From an uncultured Blautia sp. (GTDB lineage: Bacteria > Bacillota > Clostridia > Lachnospirales > Lachnospiraceae): DNA of 64,000 bases. Position numbers and translations under genes: made by a program. Shown in pieces: positions 52,437 to 60,686 of this stretch. The notes under the pieces were generated by a model. That model was not told where the DNA came from. It saw only the letters and a list, made by a program, of their open reading frames with translations, and ran no database searches. The stretch spans positions 27,158-91,157 of the forward strand of contig CAKRMK010000009.1 of NCBI GenBank assembly GCA_934364795.1, written 5' to 3'. Numbering within the stretch: position 1 is the first letter of the stretch; each line of letters opens with the position of its first letter.

Positions 52437-53362
52437 TTATTTGTGCAATTTTCTGTGGAATATGACTGGCGGTGACGGAAGCATTTTTTCCAGGGTATGC
52501 CGCAGTACAGAAACTTTTTTGTAGCGTTTGGAGTAATCGGCAGTGCATCTGGCAATAACTTTGCGGATTCGTTTGCTGCATTTGGAACGAAGCTCACATG
52601 GCTCTATCTGTTTCGGCGATTTTCCGGTAAGAAGAAAAGAAAGAACACAGCCCAGTGAATAAATATCGACTCTGTCAGTTGGATTTTTGTAATCCAGGAT
52701 TTCGGGTGCTGCGTATGGGTTAGTTCCGGCTACCACAGTGACCATGTGATTCTGATTTTTAACCTTATTGGTAATATCAAAATCAATGAGTTTGCAGGTA
52801 AGTTTCTGTGAATCCCGTCAATATATCCGTAAGGCTCTGGTGCAATCATAGTCCGGTTGGTAAGAAGGATATTCTGTGGGGCAACATCACCGTGGACAAA
52901 AGAGAGGGAAGCCAGGGTTTCCAGACCATGACACAGCTGGATAAGAAAAATAATTGCTTCTCTTTCAGATAAACAGCCATATTCGCTGATGTAGTCTTCC
53001 AGGGAAAGATTCCTTTTTTCTGCAAGTTTCCGGGAGGCGTAGACCAGGTAGGAGGGCTTTTGAATAAATTCATTGATAGCCATGTACTGGCCGGAAACCT
53101 GAAAAACTCCGAAAACGGCTTCAACGTAAGGATTCCAGGTCTGGCTTAGTTTTTCGTAGATTTTCGCCTGCTGGGGGGAGATTTCTTTGAGAATTACAGA
53201 ACCGGAATCAGGAGCCAGGTACATATATTCTGGTTTCAGCTCAGCCAGATAGGTGCTGTAGAAATTTCCATCCTTTTTCTGTCTGGGAGAAGAAAGGGGG
53301 TCAAGAAAATCAAGGTCAATATATGTTTCCAGTGCTTTTTCCATATCTGGTGAAAGTGCCAT
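52437..53362 (-). pseudogene. Serine/threonine protein kinase with a frameshift in the middle
   Basis: Two frames together encode one Hanks-type kinase of about 305 residues. The first (from Met 53362, ribosome binding site GGAGC) carries the catalytic Lys in SVILKEIS and HGDVAPQNILL. The second carries LIDFDITNK (a DFD form of the DFG motif), AGTNPYAAPEIL and DIYSLGCVLSFLLTGKSPKQI. The break is at the GGG of 52814-52816 (complement); one more G restores GDSQKLTCKLIDFD. No membrane helix or sensor is attached. It may be a recent inactivation or a sequencing error; slippage on three G is unlikely. Confidence 0.75.
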
Positions 53363-53457
53363 GGTGATGCTCCTTTGTTGTTGCCGTTTGCAGGTAATGT
53401 TCTGCGAGGCATTTTGGTAAACAAAAGTTGAAAATTAAGTTTGTGAAGCTAATGAAT

Positions 53458-53637
53458 TTATTTCAGAGGATTCAGTCCTTTTGCAAGGAGCATATCGTTG
53501 ATGGAATCCAGGTCTTTTTTCTGACGGATGCCGCACATGATTTCGAAATCTCTTTCATTTTTGGGATAAAAATCGGACTGGATCAGACTTTTGAGAAATT
53601 TTCTGGTTTCCTGATAACCTTTTATTCCTGATATCAT
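53458..53637 (-). CDS. Small protein of unknown function (59 residues)
   Basis: Minus-strand frame ATG 53637 to TAA 53458, reading MISGIKGYQETRKFLKSLIQ and continuing to LLAKGLNPLK. Charged, helical, no signal or membrane segment. No good ribosome binding site precedes the ATG, and the bases around it (CTGATATCAT) match the end of the 47904 repeat, so an upstream part of the gene may have been displaced. It lies 95 bp upstream of the kinase on the same strand. Confidence 0.4.
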   Translation of the reverse strand: MISGIKGYQETRKFLKSLIQSDFYPKNERDFEIMCGIRQKKDLDSINDMLLAKGLNPLK

Positions 53638-53778
53638 GTGAACAGTTTAGCACTGTAAGAGATGAACTGCAAAGCAAATATAGGCATTTGCCGAAAATAC
53701 ACACTGGCAGTGAATGAAAGGAAAAAGGAGCAGGGGTATAATGTAGAAAATAAAAAAGAAGACAAAGGGGGAAGAAAA

Positions 53779-53958
53779 ATGTCGTATGTATTAGCAATAC
53801 TGGTTATTGTTATGGGTGTGATCGTACATAAAATTTATACCAGTTGTGTAGACGTAATTCACTTCAGCTTCAGAAGTGTGTTTACAGAATGGTTCTGGTG
53901 CATCATGATTGGTGGGATTATTGTTGGTCTGGTTGGAAATGCACTGGGATTACTGTAA
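53779..53958 (+). CDS. Small membrane protein (59 residues)
   Basis: Met 53779 follows GGGGGAAG at good spacing. Two hydrophobic segments (YVLAILVIVMGVIVHKIY and FWCIMIGGIIVGLVGNALGL) joined by a short polar loop make a two-helix membrane hairpin. Longer in-frame readings begin without a ribosome binding site. Divergent from the small gene at 53458. Family not recognised. Confidence 0.6.
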   Translation: MSYVLAILVIVMGVIVHKIYTSCVDVIHFSFRSVFTEWFWCIMIGGIIVGLVGNALGLL

Positions 53959-53989
53959 GGTTTTTTACAGCGATGCTTGCTGCAACTGA

Positions 53990-54064
53990 TGAAAACTAAG
54001 CTTGGGTGAAATATGCCACAAAGTGGGGCGTGCGGATTACGGGAATGTTTTTTACATGCTTTAG
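53990..54064. repeat. Degraded TTAGAGCRTG-family copy
   Basis: GCCACAAAGTGGGGCGTGCG, GGAATG and TTTTTTACATGCTTTAGG match the right part of the copy at 23721. Confidence 0.45.
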
Positions 54065-54084
54065 GAAATAAGAGGATAAAGTGA

Positions 54085-54435
54085 ATGAGTGAGACAATGG
54101 AAACAAAGAGAAACGATCAAGCTGAAAAAATGAGTATTGTGACCAGACCGGCGAAAAAAAGTACCATTCCGGTGCTGTATTATGAGGATATTACCAATGT
54201 TGCAGTAAATACAAAAATTACAGGCTATGCAATTTTCTGGATTCTTGCGGCAATTGCCGCCTGCTTTGCAGAACCGGGCTGTTTCATATTTATACCAATT
54301 TTTATCTGGGGCGGCCTGAACCGCAAAATTACAATCAGCCTTAGAAGCGGAAATCAGGCAGTCGTATATTCCAGAAGTAAAAAGCGGATGGAAGCGTTTG
54401 TGGCAGATGTGAAAGCGGCTGCAAAGATTTCTTAA
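54085..54435 (+). CDS. Small membrane protein with a PH-like tail
   Basis: A 116-residue protein. The N-terminal third is polar (MSETMETKRNDQAEKMSIVT), followed by a hydrophobic hairpin around residues 50-75 (AIFWILAAIAACFAEPGCFI, then FIPIFIWGG), and a C-terminal beta-rich part (ITISLRSGNQAVVYSRSKKR). The sequence YYEDITNVAVNTKI before the membrane part resembles a split membrane-anchored PH-like domain, but this is only an impression. Start follows AGAGGATAAAG. No known family. Confidence 0.6.
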   Translation: MSETMETKRNDQAEKMSIVTRPAKKSTIPVLYYEDITNVAVNTKITGYAIFWILAAIAACFAEPGCFIFIPIFIWGGLNRKITISLRSGNQAVVYSRSKKRMEAFVADVKAAAKIS

Positions 54436-54538
54436 AAGCTGTTTTCAGACATGTTTTTAGTATGTTTAGAATTTGCAGGAGATGTATTGTTTCTCTTCAA
54501 GAGTGCTGCTTGTAAAGCTCATTGCTGCAAACAGAAGT

Positions 54539-54741
54539 TAGAACGTGCTCCCAAAATCATTTCTACAACCTATACTAGAGCGTGTTTGAAAAAGGCTTTC
54601 TGCAAGATGTGCGTCACAATTTGTGGGAGATTTTGCCCGGATGAGGGCGCCGTAGCTGGGATGTGACAACCAAATTCCAGTAAAATTTCCAACAAAGCGG
54701 GGCGTACAGATTGTGGGAATGGTTTTTGGGGCAGACTCTAA
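54539..54741. repeat. Composite TTAGAGCRTG-family element
   Basis: TTAGAACGTGCTCCCAAAAT, then TAGAGCGTGTTTGAAAAAGG with core GGCTTTCTGCAAGATGTGCG, a piece of the 5371-type repeat (GAGGGCGCCGTAGCTGGGAT), and right end GGCAGACTCTAA. Several insertions appear nested. Confidence 0.55.
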
Positions 54742-54757
54742 ATGGACTTTAACAATT

Positions 54758-55075
54758 TCATTCTCCAGCAAGCAGCAACGTAATAATATTTAAAACGGCT
54801 TTGCGCTGATTGGGAGTCAGCAGACTCCACTGTTTTAGCATACTTTTTTCATCCTCACTCATGGAAACGAGGATGTCGGTATCATTAAAAAATTCAGCCA
54901 GTGAAATTCCAAATGTCTGGCAGATAATTTCTAATTTATCTATAGGTGGCATGAGATTCTTGCGGTACCATGTGGAAATGGTAGACTGGGGAATTCCAGA
55001 CAGCTTCGCTAGCCGGTAAGTTGTCCAGCCACGTTCTTCTCGTAATGAGGTTATTTTATCTAATACATTAAACAA
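54758..55075 (-). CDS. XRE-family transcriptional regulator
   Basis: A 105-residue protein with a Cro/CI helix-turn-helix (residues about 8-62: ITSLREERGWTTYRLAKLSG, IPQSTISTWYRKNLMPPIDK, LEIICQTFGISLAEFF) and a short helical tail without a peptidase or sensor. Typical of phage-like or island regulators. It is divergent from the 55614 gene, and its upstream region holds the 80-bp element found again before 57296, the probable operator. Confidence 0.88.
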   Translation of the reverse strand: MFNVLDKITSLREERGWTTYRLAKLSGIPQSTISTWYRKNLMPPIDKLEIICQTFGISLAEFFNDTDILVSMSEDEKSMLKQWSLLTPNQRKAVLNIITLLLAGE

Positions 55076-55108
55076 GTCTATGGTCTCCTTTAAAATAACA
55101 CTACTTTA

Positions 55109-55189
55109 ATAATATTTCCAAGAGTTGGTTTACAATAGGTGGTGAAAGACGTAAAAAAAATATTATTATTACGAAATATTATATGATTG
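55109..55189. promoter_or_regulatory. Shared 80-bp element, copy 1
   Basis: Shared blocks with 57009-57090 are TAATATTTC, TTTACAATA, GACGTAAAA and ATTAC-AAATAT, in the same order and spacing (about 70% identity over 80 bp by eye). It lies directly upstream of the XRE gene. Likely promoter/operator. Confidence 0.55.
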
Positions 55190-55229
55190 AATTTCGAAAA
55201 AAGTTGCAGATAAAGAATCAGGATTGAGG

Positions 55230-55384
55230 ATCAGAATAAAAGATGGGAATAAAAGAGCAGAATAAAAGATTAGAATGAAAGAACAGAATAAAAGATCAGA
55301 ATAAAAGGTTGGAATCTTCAATTGAAAGAGTTTAATATAATGTGATTCTTACGAACTGATTTTTACAAGTTGATTCTTACAAAC
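55230..55384. repeat. Two arrays of short direct repeats (13 bp x6, 14 bp x3)
   Basis: 55230-55307 is six units of ATCAGAATAAAAG with changes in the first four bases. 55343-55384 is three units of TGATTCTTACAAAC, with a further partial unit after 55384. Regular unit length suggests tandem binding sites or simple slippage expansion. The 540-bp gap 55076-55613 otherwise contains the 80-bp element and a repeat-family copy. Confidence 0.7.
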
Positions 55385-55467
55385 TAAAGATAGATTTTTA
55401 CAAACAAATACAAAAATGTATAGGGGTTTACAAAACACAAAATGTATGATATTATAATTTCATAAGG

Positions 55468-55590
55468 TTAGAGCGTGCCATTAAAATCATTACTGTAATC
55501 TGCACGCCCCATTTTGCGGGGGCTTATGTCCTTAACATGATATCCAGGAATTACTTTGTTGCGAGGCAGCTTCCGTAATTTGCACCTAAA
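55468..55590. repeat. TTAGAGCRTG-family end joined to a GATATCC-type repeat
   Basis: TTAGAGCGTGCCATTAAAAT, GCACGCCCCATTTTGCGGGG, then CATGATATCCAGGAATTAC and GCGAGGCAGCTTCC resembling the interior of the 47904 repeat. Confidence 0.5.
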
Positions 55591-55613
55591 ATATAAGATC
55601 GGGGGAAGAAATT

Positions 55614-56816
55614 ATGGCTGTTGATTTTAACGCAATATTCAAAAAAATAATTATGGTTGAAGAATTGAGGGATTTTTCTGCTCTGGAAGAAAAATTAAAT
55701 GATATCCAGGAAGGGTTTATTTTTCAGAATAACAGACCAACGCATGTAATTATGACAATCAGTGAGTATGAAGCACTTCAAAATGCAACAGAAGCCGCAA
55801 ACAGTGCAAATGGCACAACTGCGGTAAATGGCGCAAGCATTGCAAATGGCGCAAACATTGCAAATGGCGCAAATGAAGCATTAACAGGAAGTACCGCTGG
55901 ATTTGAAGAAAAGAAAGAAGCAGAAAATAAAAGCACAGATGGATTAGAAGTAATCTTAAATAAGATTGGCAAGAAAATTTTCGTAAAGTACTATTATGCA
56001 TTTAAAAGTGATGACGGTCCAGAAGAGGCTCTTGTTGCAGAGAATTTTACAATTGCGTCCAGAAGAAGCCGCAGTTCCAGTGCCCGGTGGGTGTTTAGAA
56101 ACCGTTTGGAAGTAGAGGCACTGAAGTCAATCATTGCATCGGACCGTGTGGATGTAGATATCAGACACAGGGCTGAGGAAATTTTGACCAGTGAAATGAA
56201 AGAAATGCATCTTTTGGAAAAAACAAACGCTTCAGTGGGAAATGGAGATTTCAGTGCAGATGCCATTACGCTGGATGAGATAGAAGAGTTTGATGAAACT
56301 GCAAATGATATAAAAATTGGACAGATGGCAAAGAATGTATTGACAAAACTTATGGAAAATAAAGTTTTGTCCAAAACAGAAATTAACCAGCTGTCATCCC
56401 TTGAATATTGCAACAGTAATTTTCTTATGAATTTTCCAATTTTGAAGAAGGTGGAAGCAGGAGAGGATGTGGATGAACTGAAAAGAGACAGCAGGGGATA
56501 TAACAGATATTATGGAAATCCAGTAGTTTTTGAGGATGAAAAGTTTCTGATTACATCACAGTGGAGAGAACGGCACAAGAAAGCATTTGAGGCGTGGTGT
56601 GTGGATAAACTGGCGGCTCTTGTAAAAGAAAAAGCAGATGAAATGCCAGCTGGAAAAGAGTTTTGTGTAAGAGATGTACTGTCTGCGTATTGGCCATATT
56701 TGAATTTTTCGGTGAAAAAAAGAATTGGATTGAAATTTAAGTCTATGGCACTGGAAGATGGGAAAATCGAATTTGGAGAAATGAAAAATGGGTGCCAATA
56801 TTATTGGAAAGAATAG
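55614..56816 (+). CDS. Multidomain protein: Phd-like, NGAN-repeat linker, DUF1413-like end
   Basis: A 400-residue protein without a known name. Residues 1-60 resemble a Phd/YefM antitoxin (FIFQNNRPTHVIMTISEYEA). Residues 62-95 are a linker of repeated NGA-S/N-IA units encoded by near-identical 15-bp DNA repeats. A central part carries the Arg/Ser-rich ASRRSRSSSARWVFRNRLEV. Then comes CNSNFLMNFPIL with GYNRYYGNPVVF and LITSQWRERHKKAFEAW, a module I recognise from hypothetical clostridial proteins. The last 50 residues (FCVRDVLSAYWPYLNFSVKK) look like DUF1413. GGGGGAAG precedes the start. DNA binding is inferred. No toxin gene is adjacent. Confidence 0.65.
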   Translation: MAVDFNAIFKKIIMVEELRDFSALEEKLNDIQEGFIFQNNRPTHVIMTISEYEALQNATEAANSANGTTAVNGASIANGANIANGANEALTGSTAGFEEKKEAENKSTDGLEVILNKIGKKIFVKYYYAFKSDDGPEEALVAENFTIASRRSRSSSARWVFRNRLEVEALKSIIASDRVDVDIRHRAEEILTSEMKEMHLLEKTNASVGNGDFSADAITLDEIEEFDETANDIKIGQMAKNVLTKLMENKVLSKTEINQLSSLEYCNSNFLMNFPILKKVEAGEDVDELKRDSRGYNRYYGNPVVFEDEKFLITSQWRERHKKAFEAWCVDKLAALVKEKADEMPAGKEFCVRDVLSAYWPYLNFSVKKRIGLKFKSMALEDGKIEFGEMKNGCQYYWKE

Positions 56817-56855
56817 TTCTTTGAGGTTATTATGAATTAAAAAATATAGATTGAA

Positions 56856-56912
56856 TAAAAAGCCGGTAAAAGGACGTCATTATGAGAATGATGGGACTTT
56901 ACTGGCTTTTTT
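56856..56912 (+). terminator. Rho-independent terminator after the multidomain gene
   Basis: AAAAAGCCGGTAAA pairs with TTTACTGGCTTTTT and is followed by T. The gap to 57296 otherwise holds the second copy of the 80-bp element and AT-rich DNA. Confidence 0.75.
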
Positions 56913-57008
56913 TCTATTGCAGAAAATGAAAATTAGCTTTTTTTAATGATTATGTTTTTATCGGCAATATCAGTTAATAATTTGCACTGTTAGACGATAG
57001 GTATATAC

Positions 57009-57090
57009 CAGTAATATTTCGACAAATTACTTTACAATAAGCACGAAAAGACGTAAAATTATTATTGTAATTACAAAATATATAAGGGCG
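57009..57090. promoter_or_regulatory. Shared 80-bp element, copy 2
   Basis: Counterpart of 55109-55189 with TAATATTTC, TTTACAATA, GAAAAGACGTAAAA and AATTACAAAATAT. It lies 205 bp upstream of the coiled-coil gene. Confidence 0.55.
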
Positions 57091-57295
57091 TTTTGCATAG
57101 TAAAAATAGAAAAAGATAGAAATATGTATACAAAATACACATATTTGTATTGCTGTAATGCATTTAATCACATATACTTGACATAGAAAAGATTTTATAA
57201 TAGAAGATGCAGAGTGATAAGCAGAGAAGTCTTTTTATCAGTTAAAATAGAAAATAAATTTAGAAAAATATATAAAACAAAGGAGAGGGAATATT

Positions 57296-57931
57296 ATGGG
57301 ATTTCTGGATACAATGTTGAATATAGCTGGTGAGGTATTGGATGCGGCAACAGAATATAATCGCGCTCAAAGAGAGAAAAAAATGGAAGAGGAAGACAGG
57401 AAACAAACGGAGCAAGCTATAGAGCTTGCGACTTCTATAAAAGATAACTTAAAAGACTTAATGACTATTATGGATGGGTATATTCAGAAAATTGATGAAC
57501 TTCAAAGTAATTATATAGAAGACGAAGCACTTGCAGAGCTAATAGGCGAAATAGAAGTTGTTTCCAGTGCATATGGAGATTATGACTGGTTTCAAAAAAA
57601 CTATGATGTTCTGTGTAAAGATGAAAAAGTTGCAGAAGAGATAAATGTATGGAAAGAGATGGTTTACCATACAGATGGATTTTTTTCAGAAACAGTTGAG
57701 GAAGAAGGAATTCGGAAGCAGCATTTAGAGGTAGATGCCCGAAGGTTTGCTCATAGAATGCATACTGTACATGAAAATTACGATGATGGAGAGGATGAAA
57801 ACGAATTATTAGAGAGCATTTTAAAAGCCGTGGATGATTTTAAAAAGTCTATAAAAGACGCAATGAAACATTGGAATAAGATGCTTGATCTTGCTTATGA
57901 TGAATTATGTGAAAATGATTACGAAGAGTAG
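57296..57931 (+). CDS. Acidic coiled-coil protein of unknown function
   Basis: A 211-residue, mostly helical protein rich in Glu, Asp and Lys. Residues 1-15 are mildly hydrophobic (MGFLDTMLNIAGEVL), and residues about 20-75 form a predicted coiled coil (AQREKKMEEEDRKQTEQAIE). There is no signal peptide or catalytic motif. GGAGAGGG precedes the start. It is followed after a hairpin by the Sel1-repeat gene in the same direction, and both lie in strikingly AT-rich DNA with codon use (AAA, GAA, ATA) unlike the housekeeping genes, suggesting recent transfer. Family not recognised. Confidence 0.65.
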   Translation: MGFLDTMLNIAGEVLDAATEYNRAQREKKMEEEDRKQTEQAIELATSIKDNLKDLMTIMDGYIQKIDELQSNYIEDEALAELIGEIEVVSSAYGDYDWFQKNYDVLCKDEKVAEEINVWKEMVYHTDGFFSETVEEEGIRKQHLEVDARRFAHRMHTVHENYDDGEDENELLESILKAVDDFKKSIKDAMKHWNKMLDLAYDELCENDYEE

Positions 57932-57947
57932 AAAAAAGCCAGAAATA

Positions 57948-57986
57948 AGAACGTTAGTCTAAAATGAAAGATTAACGTTCTGCTTT
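57948..57986 (+). terminator. Hairpin between coiled-coil and Sel1 genes
   Basis: AGAACGTTA pairs with TAACGTTCT, followed by GCTTTTAT. Probable terminator. Confidence 0.65.
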
Positions 57987-58015
57987 TATAAAAATAAAAT
58001 GTGAGGAAATACAGT

Positions 58016-59554
58016 ATGGAAGAGAAATTAAAAGATACAGAAATGGAAAGTGTTCTGCAAAATGCAAATGATCTTTTTAAGAACGGAAATACAGAAGAAG
58101 CTGTAGAACTTTATAAGAAATTGTCAGAACAGGGAAATGCAAAAGCACAGAACAGATTGGGAAATTGTTATTATTCAGGAAATGGAGTAGAACAGGATTA
58201 TGAAGAGGCAGTAAAATGGTATAAATTGTCTGCACAGAAATACTGTTGGGGACAGTATAATTTGGCGAACTGCTATTATTGGGGAAATGGTACAGAAGAA
58301 AATAATGAAGAAGCAATGAGATATTATCAACTGGCATACAAAAATGGAATCATATATGCAGCGAATCGAATTGGAGAAATGTATGAAAAGGGATATGGTG
58401 TTGAAGAAGATATTGATGAAGCTGTAAAGTGGTATAAAAGAGCAGCGGAAAATGGAAATAAGTCGGCACAGGTAAAACTGGGCGACTGGTATTATAACGG
58501 AAATGGTGTTGAAGAAGATATTTATGAAGCACTGAAATGGTATGTAAAAGCTGCAGAACAGGGAGATGATCATGCTGCATTGCAGGCTGGAATTATAGAA
58601 TTAGAAGACAATAATTATGCCCAGGCTGTTACCTGGTTTGAACAGGCTGCAAAGAATGGTGATGCAGACGCTCAAAACAGACTGGCTATCCGTTACAGTA
58701 ATGGACAGGGAGTTAAGAAAGATGAAAAAATGGCAGAATATTGGTGGAAGAAATCTGCAAAGCAGGGGTATGTAAAAGCACAGCAAAACCTGGCAAATTA
58801 TTATTATGATGGAGTTAACTACGGAAGAGATTACGAACAGGCAATATATTGGCATAAAAAATTGGCTGATCAGGGAAATACATGGAGTAAATATGTACTT
58901 GCAAATTGCTATTTTTATGGATTTGGATTTTCCAAGGATTACGAAAAAGCGGTAGAAATGTATAATGAATTAGTTTTCTATGGCTGTGCGGCAGCAGAAG
59001 CCAGACTGGGTGATTCTTATCTTTTGGGAAGAGGAAATGAGGTAAATCGTGATGAGGCCCTGCAATGGTATGTAAAAGCTTCTAAACATGGTGATAAAGA
59101 AACAACAGATATGTTGAAAAATTGTGGCAGTTATATAGTAATTTCATATCCCAGCGAATTTCTTAGAAATGAAAAAGAATATAAAACAGAATATAAAACA
59201 GGAAATGTTGAAATTTACGAATTAGAAAATAAAAATAAAAAATATACATTCAATATTGAATTTTGTAATATTCCCATTCAAAATTATCATGTAAAATTCA
59301 AGATTACCAAACATACTGGAGGCGTAATGATGGATGGACAGGTTTTTCAGATTGAGCCATTTACAGTTGAATGGGGAGATTATATGGGAGATAATACATT
59401 TCCACTTTATATAACGAGAAATTATGTAAATGTTATGGCACCTGCAATAACAGTAGAAGTATTTTGTGCAGAGGCACCAGAATGTTGTGCTAGTATAAAT
59501 ATCAGTTCAATGGGAGATGAAAAGATGCTTTTGGATTATTTTAAAGATGTGTGA
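58016..59554 (+). CDS. Sel1-repeat protein with a C-terminal beta domain
   Basis: A 512-residue protein. Residues about 10-370 are nine Sel1/TPR-like repeats of about 36 residues with the pattern A-x-x-x-L-G/A-x-x-Y-x-x-G-x-G-V-x-x-D-x-x-x-A-x-x-W-Y (for example GNCYYSGNGVEQDYEEAVKW), the fifth being shortened. Residues 380-512 are beta-rich without a known motif (VKFKITKHTGGVMMDGQVFQ). Sel1 proteins act as scaffolds in signalling or effector recognition. No signal peptide, so cytoplasmic. Met 58016 follows GTGAGGAAA. The DNA is very AT-rich. A partner for the neighbouring unknown proteins is inferred only. Confidence 0.85.
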   Translation: MEEKLKDTEMESVLQNANDLFKNGNTEEAVELYKKLSEQGNAKAQNRLGNCYYSGNGVEQDYEEAVKWYKLSAQKYCWGQYNLANCYYWGNGTEENNEEAMRYYQLAYKNGIIYAANRIGEMYEKGYGVEEDIDEAVKWYKRAAENGNKSAQVKLGDWYYNGNGVEEDIYEALKWYVKAAEQGDDHAALQAGIIELEDNNYAQAVTWFEQAAKNGDADAQNRLAIRYSNGQGVKKDEKMAEYWWKKSAKQGYVKAQQNLANYYYDGVNYGRDYEQAIYWHKKLADQGNTWSKYVLANCYFYGFGFSKDYEKAVEMYNELVFYGCAAAEARLGDSYLLGRGNEVNRDEALQWYVKASKHGDKETTDMLKNCGSYIVISYPSEFLRNEKEYKTEYKTGNVEIYELENKNKKYTFNIEFCNIPIQNYHVKFKITKHTGGVMMDGQVFQIEPFTVEWGDYMGDNTFPLYITRNYVNVMAPAITVEVFCAEAPECCASINISSMGDEKMLLDYFKDV

Positions 59555-59711
59555 GCTTTTTTTATTGAAATGGGGGACGGTGTTTTCACTATCCTCTTTT
59601 ATGTAGCAGGGGACAATAGAATTTCCTGGTACATAAAGGGAAAAGGCTCTGCTGCGCGGGAGCCAGATGCGGTACGAAGGCAGATGACGCATAATAACTC
59701 AGTTTAAAAGA

Positions 59712-59742
59712 GAAATACCCGGTAGGGGAGCTACCGGGTATT
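59712..59742. terminator. Strong hairpin after the Sel1 gene
   Basis: AAATACCCGGTAG pairs perfectly with CTACCGGGTATTT around GGGAG. No T run on either side. The 370-bp gap also has a degraded stretch at about 59655-59690 (GGCAGATGACGC) that may be a decayed copy of the structured element. Confidence 0.55.
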
Positions 59743-59928
59743 TCGAGGGGAGTATAAATAATTATAAGGGGTTATGTAAAAAAAATTTTTGAAGGGTAAA
59801 TTCTTTTTACAAGTACGATTATAATATAAACTGGAAAAAAAAGCAATATCATTTTGATGAATATTCTTGCGGGTTTGGGGGAGAATGTACAAGGTAATCT
59901 GATAACATTTAACAGGAGGAACATTCAA

Positions 59929-60099
59929 ATGGCAAAAAATTATGAATCAGAAAACAAAAACAGCAAGAATACCACAAATATGAACTATGAGAATGAAATG
60001 AATTCTCAGAATTGCCACAACAGCTATTCTAAGAACAGCAGCAAAAATAAGAACCGCAATTCTTATGAATCTGAAGAGGACACCACTTCTAAATACTAA
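59929..60099 (+). CDS. Small Asn/Ser/Lys-rich protein (56 residues)
   Basis: Starts at 59929 behind CAGGAGGAAC. The product (MAKNYESENKNSKNTTNMNY and onward) is extremely hydrophilic, with no hydrophobic core, and ends in an acidic EEDTTSKY. Similar very small low-complexity proteins are frequent in spore-forming Clostridia and may be spore or stress proteins; no specific family is certain. It has its own terminator, so it is likely a real gene. Confidence 0.65.
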   Translation: MAKNYESENKNSKNTTNMNYENEMNSQNCHNSYSKNSSKNKNRNSYESEEDTTSKY

Positions 60100-60130
60100 A
60101 GAAAAATAAATTATATCAACATGAAAGAAG

Positions 60131-60166
60131 AAACGGGCATGGGCAAAACGCTTATGCCCGTTTTTT
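60131..60166 (+). terminator. Rho-independent terminator of the Asn-rich protein gene
   Basis: AAACGGGCAT pairs with TATGCCCGTTT, followed by TTTTTC. Confidence 0.85.
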
Positions 60167-60225
60167 CTGAAAAATAAAACGTTTACATAAGTGCTGGCAT
60201 ATAATGGGTAAAAAGGGGATTTATT

Positions 60226-60570
60226 ATGTTTCCCGTTGAGCCTATCTCTGCGAAAATGCTGGACTATTATGTGGGGCGAAAAGATGCCTTTCTTATAGAT
60301 TTACGTGACAGAGAAGAGTACCGCACCGGGCATATTAAAGGTGCGCTTAATCTTCCCTACAGTGAGTTTGAGGAACTTCAGGAATATGATTTTCCAAAGG
60401 ATAAAACACTGGTGCTGTATTGCGATCGTGGCGGTGCCAGCCAGCTTGCTGCAAGGATTCTGGCGCGAAAAGGGTATGAAACCAGAACAGTGATTGGTGG
60501 AATGAATGCATACAGAGGAAGAAATTTAGTTTGCGATATTGGAAAGCAGCCCGATGGAAAGAAATATTAG
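60226..60570 (+). CDS. Rhodanese-like protein
   Basis: A 114-residue single rhodanese domain with FLIDLRDREEYRTGHIKGAL and the active-site loop LYCDRGGASQLAARIL with its Cys. It would hold a persulfide and pass sulfur to an acceptor; no fused partner. AAAGGGGA precedes Met 60226. It stands alone, with 115 bp to the phosphodiesterase gene. Confidence 0.88.
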   Translation: MFPVEPISAKMLDYYVGRKDAFLIDLRDREEYRTGHIKGALNLPYSEFEELQEYDFPKDKTLVLYCDRGGASQLAARILARKGYETRTVIGGMNAYRGRNLVCDIGKQPDGKKY

Positions 60571-60686
60571 TACAGGAATGATAGTTACCTGGATTCTCTT
60601 GTTTTTTTTTCTGATGCATGATAAGGTAAAGAAGACAAAATGTATGAAATACCAGAGCTTTCTACGTGCTCTGAAACATAGGAGAA

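Noticed and set aside
55230..55384. CRISPR array
   Set aside because: Units of 13-14 bp are directly adjacent without spacers of 30 bp or more, and no cas gene is present.
57179..57202. TTGACA followed by TATAAT upstream of 57296 as a promoter
   Set aside because: The spacing is only 12 bp, too short for sigma-70; the true promoter was not found.
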